Shown here piece by piece: positions 5,760 to 8,812 of a stretch of DNA of 8,812 bases. Within the stretch, counting starts at the first letter, position 1, and each line of letters begins with the position of its first letter. The DNA is from Pirellulales bacterium. Its GTDB lineage: Bacteria; Planctomycetota; Planctomycetia; Pirellulales; Thermoguttaceae. The stretch lies in contig JAUWWA010000051.1 of the NCBI GenBank assembly GCA_030617125.1, positions 1 through 8,812 on the forward strand, read 5' to 3'. Made by a program: the position numbers and the translations under genes. The notes under the pieces are model-generated. The model was not told where the DNA came from and searched no databases. It saw only the letters and a list, made by a program, of their open reading frames with translations.

Positions 5760-7528
5760 CCACTAAGAGACCCAAGAAACCCACCGCCACCGAGCCGACC
5801 AGCGGCGCCGACATCGCTATCCAGGCCTTAGTCAACCACGGCGTTGAGGTGATTTTCGCATACCCGGGCGGGGCGAGTATCCCGTTGCACCAGGCGTTGA
5901 CCCGGTTTCGGGACACCGTTCGGGTGATCCTGCCACGGCACGAGCAGGGGGGCGGGTTCGCCGCTCAGGGATACGCCCGAACCACCGGGAAGGTCGGCGT
6001 CTGCATGGCCACCAGCGGACCCGGCGCCACCACCCTGGTCACCACGCGCGCCGACGCCAAGCTGGACAGCATCCCGATGATCGCCATCACCGGCCAGGTC
6101 GGCACCCCGGTGATCGGCACCGACGCCTTCCAGGAGACGCCCACCGTCGAAGTCTGCCGGAGTGTGACCAAGCACCATTACCTGGTCACGCGCGTCGAGG
6201 ACATTGCCCGGGTGGTCCGCGAGGCGTTTCACATCGCCACGACCGGGCGCAAGGGGCCGGTGCTGATCGACCTGCCGAAGGACGTCCAACTCATGCAAAC
6301 GGCGCCGGACTACGACGCGGCGATGGACCTGCCCGGCTATCACGTCGACGACCGCTTCGCCACGCCGGAGGAGATCGCGGCGATTGCGGCGATGATCCGC
6401 AAGGCAAAGCGGCCGGTAATCTATGCCGGGGGCGGGGTCATCACGGCCGACGCGAGTGACGAGTTATGCGCGCTGGTCCGCAAGACGGGCATCCCGGTGG
6501 CCATGACGCTGATGTGCCAGGGTGGGTTTCCCGGCGACGATCCGCTCTCGCTCGACATGCCCGGCATGCACGGCAGCGTGTACGCCAACTACGCGATCGC
6601 CAACGCCGATTTGCTGCTGGCCTTCGGCGTGCGGTTCGACGACCGTGTGACCGGCAAAGTCTCGGAGTTCGCCGGCCGCGCGAAGATCGTCCACGTCGAC
6701 ATCGACCCGTCGGAGATCAACAAGATCAAGCGCGCCGAGTTGCCGATTGTCGGCGATATCAAGCACGCGCTGGCCGAGTTGAACAAGGTGGTTGCACCGC
6801 CCGAGGACCTCGACGAATGGCGCCGGAAGACGGCGTCGTGGAAGCAATCGGACCCGTTCCACTACGACGAGGATTTCGACGGCATCCTTCCACAACACGC
6901 GATCAGCGAATTATGCCGGCTCACGCGCGACCGCGATCCGATCATCACCACGGGCGTGGGCCAGCACCAGATGTGGACGGCGCAGTACTTCAAGTTCCGC
7001 CGGCCGCGCCGCCACGTGACGAGTTCCGGGTTGGGGACGATGGGCTTCGGGCTGCCGGCGGCGGTCGGCGCGAAGGCCGCTCATCCCGACCGGCTCGTCG
7101 TCGACATCGACGGCGACGGCAGCCTGCTGATGAACGTCCAGGAAATGGCCACCTGCCATTGCGAGAAACTGCCGGTGAAAGTGATGGTGCTCAACAACAT
7201 GCACCTGGGCATGGTCGTGCAGTGGGAGGACCGGTTCCACGCGGCGAACCGCGCCCACACGTATCTCGGCCCGATCGACCATCCCGAAGCCACCGGCCGG
7301 GGCAACGGCATCACGCCCGAGCAGCGCTATCCCGACTTCGTGGCCATCGCCCGCGGCTTCAATTGGCAGGGCCGCCACGTTCACGAGAAAGCCGAACTGA
7401 CCGACGCGATCCAGGAGATGATCGACGCGCCGGGAGCGTACCTGCTCGACGTGCAGGTGCCCTACCAGGAGCACGTGCTGCCGATGATCCCCGCAGGAAT
7501 GACCGTGCGGGAACTGATCAAGGAGTAG
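5750..7528 (+). CDS. ilvB: Acetolactate synthase large (catalytic) subunit
   Basis: A ThDP-, FAD- and Mg-dependent enzyme joining two pyruvates to acetolactate, or pyruvate and 2-oxobutyrate to acetohydroxybutyrate: the first common step of valine, leucine and isoleucine synthesis. The 592-residue product has all three domains. The N-terminal PYR domain has FAYPGGAS (36-43) and the catalytic glutamate E65 in RHEQGGG. The middle FAD-binding domain has LLLAFGVRFDDRVTGK (288-303). The C-terminal PP domain has GVGQHQMW (402-409), GLGTMGFGLPAA (427-438), GDGS (455-458) through NN (482-483), and QWEDRF (491-496). Sequence runs such as TDAFQETP, GMHGSVYANY and QEHVLPMIP are close to plant chloroplast enzymes. 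Relative to plants there is a longer loop around 507-525. Plant Pro197 corresponds to G118 and Ser653 to A582. GTG at 5750 and ATG at 5756 are both possible starts. No ilvN regulatory-subunit gene is adjacent; the next gene converges three bases away. Function is very secure. Confidence 0.95.
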   Translation: MAMTTKRPKKPTATEPTSGADIAIQALVNHGVEVIFAYPGGASIPLHQALTRFRDTVRVILPRHEQGGGFAAQGYARTTGKVGVCMATSGPGATTLVTTRADAKLDSIPMIAITGQVGTPVIGTDAFQETPTVEVCRSVTKHHYLVTRVEDIARVVREAFHIATTGRKGPVLIDLPKDVQLMQTAPDYDAAMDLPGYHVDDRFATPEEIAAIAAMIRKAKRPVIYAGGGVITADASDELCALVRKTGIPVAMTLMCQGGFPGDDPLSLDMPGMHGSVYANYAIANADLLLAFGVRFDDRVTGKVSEFAGRAKIVHVDIDPSEINKIKRAELPIVGDIKHALAELNKVVAPPEDLDEWRRKTASWKQSDPFHYDEDFDGILPQHAISELCRLTRDRDPIITTGVGQHQMWTAQYFKFRRPRRHVTSSGLGTMGFGLPAAVGAKAAHPDRLVVDIDGDGSLLMNVQEMATCHCEKLPVKVMVLNNMHLGMVVQWEDRFHAANRAHTYLGPIDHPEATGRGNGITPEQRYPDFVAIARGFNWQGRHVHEKAELTDAIQEMIDAPGAYLLDVQVPYQEHVLPMIPAGMTVRELIKE

Positions 7529-7536
7529 TCCCTACT
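7524..7536. other. Mini-hairpin joining two convergent stop codons
   Basis: AGTAG (7524-7528) and CTACT (7532-7536) are exact complements around TCC. The left arm ends in the ilvB TAG and the right arm contains the TAG of the DUF1080 gene read on the other strand. The stem is only 5 bp and there is no T-run on either side, so it is not a convincing terminator. No other terminator lies between the two convergent genes. Confidence 0.3.
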
Positions 7537-8206
7537 GCGGAATCTCGCGGAGGTAGATGTTCTTGAACCACAGCGTGTTGCCGTGGTCCTGCAGTTCAAT
7601 CTGTCCGGTGGGATAGATCGGCTTGTCGCGCTCCCAGTAGTTCTCCATCACGACGTTGTCGACCACGAGCCGCCCGTTGAGCTTGACGGTCACCCGTGGG
7701 CCGACCATCTTGATGTGGAATGTGTTCCACTGGCCGATGGGGTTATCGGCGATTTGGGTGGGCTTGCTCGGGTTCTTCTTGTTGTTGTAGAGTCCGCCGG
7801 AGCCAACCTTGGTGTGGGCCGGGTCCCAGATTCCCACCTGTGGGCTGCCGCGCAGATAGATGCCGCTGTCGCCGTTAGACTCGATCTTCCAGTCGACGTA
7901 CAGCTCGAAGTCGCCGTAGTCCTTGACGGTGCAGAGGCTGTTGCCCTTGCCATCGAAAACGATCACGCCGTCGACGACTTTCCAGTGCTTGCGCATGCGC
8001 TGGTCGGCGGCTTTTTGGGCCTTGGCCAATTCTTCGGGCGACATTTTTGCCCGGCTTTTCGGACTACCCACAAGCCCCTTCCAACCAGTAAGGTCCTGGC
8101 CGTTGAACAACGCGGTGAAACCCTTCGGCGGCGTGTTGTCGGCGGCGCGGGCGGCGGCGGTCAACGATACCACGCAGATCAGCGTGAAAGTAAGCAGCAC
8201 TCTCAT
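7532..8206 (-). CDS. Secreted DUF1080 (3-keto-disaccharide hydrolase family) protein
   Basis: The 224-residue product begins with a signal peptide: a hydrophobic core after MRVLLTFTLI, with likely cleavage after ARA or ARAA (residue 21 or 22), so it acts outside the cytoplasm. The mature part shows the DUF1080 pattern: GFTALFNGQDLTGWKGL (29-45), a charged helical insert (~50-73), HWKVVDGVIV (74-83), FELYVDWKIE (100-109), GDSGIYLRG (112-120), GSGGLYNN (135-142), QWNTFHIKMVG (159-169), VKLNGRLVV (174-182), and IELQDHGNTLWFKNIYLREI near the end. The fold is a LamG-like beta sandwich. Characterised relatives act on 3-keto glycosides; the substrate here is unknown. AAGGAG (8215-8220) lies 8 bases before the ATG, the clearest ribosome-binding site in the window, and fixes this start. 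The DUF6807 gene ends 43 bases upstream on the same strand, so they are probably co-transcribed. Confidence 0.9.
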   Translation of the reverse strand: MRVLLTFTLICVVSLTAAARAADNTPPKGFTALFNGQDLTGWKGLVGSPKSRAKMSPEELAKAQKAADQRMRKHWKVVDGVIVFDGKGNSLCTVKDYGDFELYVDWKIESNGDSGIYLRGSPQVGIWDPAHTKVGSGGLYNNKKNPSKPTQIADNPIGQWNTFHIKMVGPRVTVKLNGRLVVDNVVMENYWERDKPIYPTGQIELQDHGNTLWFKNIYLREIPQ

Positions 8207-8249
8207 TTCATATACTCCTTCTCTTGCGGTGGATACGGTATGGTCGGGT

Positions 8250-8812
8250 CTAATTCACGGTAACTTTCACCGGCTCGACGAAATCGGCGCTCAGCGCGGC
8301 CGCCTGTTCGACGGTCATCTCGCCGTTCTGGAGCCAAACGCGGTAGTTCACCTCCAGGCACTTGCCGTCGCTGAGTTCGTAGACGAAGTACGAGCCGAAC
8401 CGGCCGTAGGTGCGTTCGCTGTATCGCGACGGCTTGGGGTTCGTCGGCTTGTCGAGGTAGACGGCCGTGTAGCGCTTCGAGTCGATCACAAAGCTCATGG
8501 CGTTCCACGGCAGGTCGACCATGCGCTCGTCTTTTGGCCAGTTTCGGGTTTCGCCCGGTGCGCCTCGGCCGTCGGTGCGAAGGTAATAAGTCAGCTTCTG
8601 ATCGCCGGCGGCCACTTCCTGCGAAGCGCGGAACTGAAAACCGGCGTGTTGCGGGTCGCCGTCGAGGCGCACCTTGCCCCCGGTGCTGCAAAGCCGCGAG
8701 GCGAACTCGATCAACCGTCCGCCGGGCAGGTCGTAGACGGTCATCTCGCCGCGCCGAAGCCAAACGCGATAGTTCACTTCCAGGCACTTGCCGTCGCTGA
8801 GTTCGTAGACGA
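8250..8812 (-). CDS. DUF6807 / PmoA-like family protein, 5' end outside the window
   Basis: The minus-strand frame is open at the right edge and ends in TAG at 8250-8252, giving about 187 codons. Family-typical blocks are VRLDGDPQHAGFQFRASQEV, TYYLRTDGRG, PGETRNWP, VDLPWNAMSFV, YTAVYLDKPTNP, RYSERTYGRFGSYF, and LEVNYRVWLQNGEMTVEQ before the C-terminal DFVEP. These match the C-terminal part of DUF6807 (formerly labelled methane oxygenase PmoA), common in planctomycetes near sugar-catabolic and DUF1080 genes. The biochemical role is not established; involvement in carbohydrate turnover is inferred from context. The block VYELSDGKCLEVNYRVWL with GEMTV occurs twice, once near the C-terminus and once at the window edge, directly before YDLPGGRLIEF. 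The usual protein has that block only at the C-terminus. This could be a real partial duplication or a faulty join. No in-window start should be trusted: the GTG at 8775-8777 lies inside the repeated block. Confidence 0.85.
   Translation of the reverse strand, partial: VYELSDGKCLEVNYRVWLRRGEMTVYDLPGGRLIEFASRLCSTGGKVRLDGDPQHAGFQFRASQEVAAGDQKLTYYLRTDGRGAPGETRNWPKDERMVDLPWNAMSFVIDSKRYTAVYLDKPTNPKPSRYSERTYGRFGSYFVYELSDGKCLEVNYRVWLQNGEMTVEQAAALSADFVEPVKVTVN
8310..8386 (-). repeat. Direct repeat, copy A (C-terminal end of DUF6807 gene)
   Basis: This 77-base segment matches 8736-8812 with 6 mismatches (71/77); the last 34 bases are identical. The offset is 426 bases, exactly 142 codons, so both copies are read in the same frame. 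They encode 25-residue blocks differing at two positions (QN here, RR in the other copy). Confidence 0.9.
8736..8812 (-). repeat. Direct repeat, copy B (right edge of window)
   Basis: Partner of 8310-8386. It runs into the window boundary, so the true length of the duplication is not visible. Homology ends at the other side near 8736, where the translation changes from GEMTV to YDLPGGRL. Confidence 0.9.

Noticed and set aside
6466..7566. A 366-codon open frame in another forward frame of ilvB
   Set aside because: Arg/Ala/Pro-rich translation without motifs, overlapping a fully supported acetolactate synthase; a frame shadow.
8203..8787. A 194-codon minus-strand frame overlapping the DUF6807 gene
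   Set aside because: Arg-rich translation out of frame with the DUF6807 motifs; its final ATG-AAA-TGA merely overlaps the DUF1080 start region.

Overview
The window looks like a chromosomal piece of a GC-rich planctomycete, probably of the Pirellulales type. The evidence is indirect. It carries a secreted DUF1080 (3-keto-disaccharide hydrolase family) protein next to a DUF6807/PmoA-like protein, a pairing typical of planctomycete sugar-degradation gene sets. Its acetolactate synthase is plant-like, its UvrA is shortened, and most genes lack a strong Shine-Dalgarno sequence. No rRNA, tRNA or CRISPR array is visible, so the taxonomy is an inference.

Layout. Positions 1-111 hold a strong inverted repeat upstream of a uroporphyrinogen-decarboxylase-like gene (112-723, +) that is cut to about half its normal length. 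From 724 to 1416 there is no intact gene. This stretch holds GC-rich hairpins, one terminator-like hairpin and, on the minus strand at 1069-1167, what appears to be the last ~32 codons of an IS66-type transposase, so the region looks like debris left by mobile-element activity. Then come uvrA (1417-4017, +), a solitary AAA_14/DUF4143 ATPase (4042-5496, -) converging on uvrA, a 250-base divergent spacer with a good AT-rich promoter for the ATPase, ilvB (5750-7528, +), and two minus-strand genes (DUF1080 at 7532-8206 and a DUF6807/PmoA-like gene running off the right edge) that form a likely operon converging on ilvB.

The genes do not form one pathway: UvrA belongs to nucleotide excision repair, IlvB to branched-chain amino-acid synthesis, and the DUF6807-DUF1080 pair probably to carbohydrate or glycoside turnover outside the cytoplasm. 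The ATPase and the truncated URO-D gene are lower in GC than their neighbours and look like accessory material.

I found no convincing new multi-gene system. The points most worth a second look are an in-frame 426-base-offset duplication in the DUF6807 gene at the window edge, a UvrA that lacks most of the insertion domain and has an altered first ABC signature, a possible 20-codon leader peptide ending in Val-Ala-Leu-Leu whose stop overlaps an ilvB start codon, and natural substitutions in IlvB at positions tied to herbicide insensitivity in plants.
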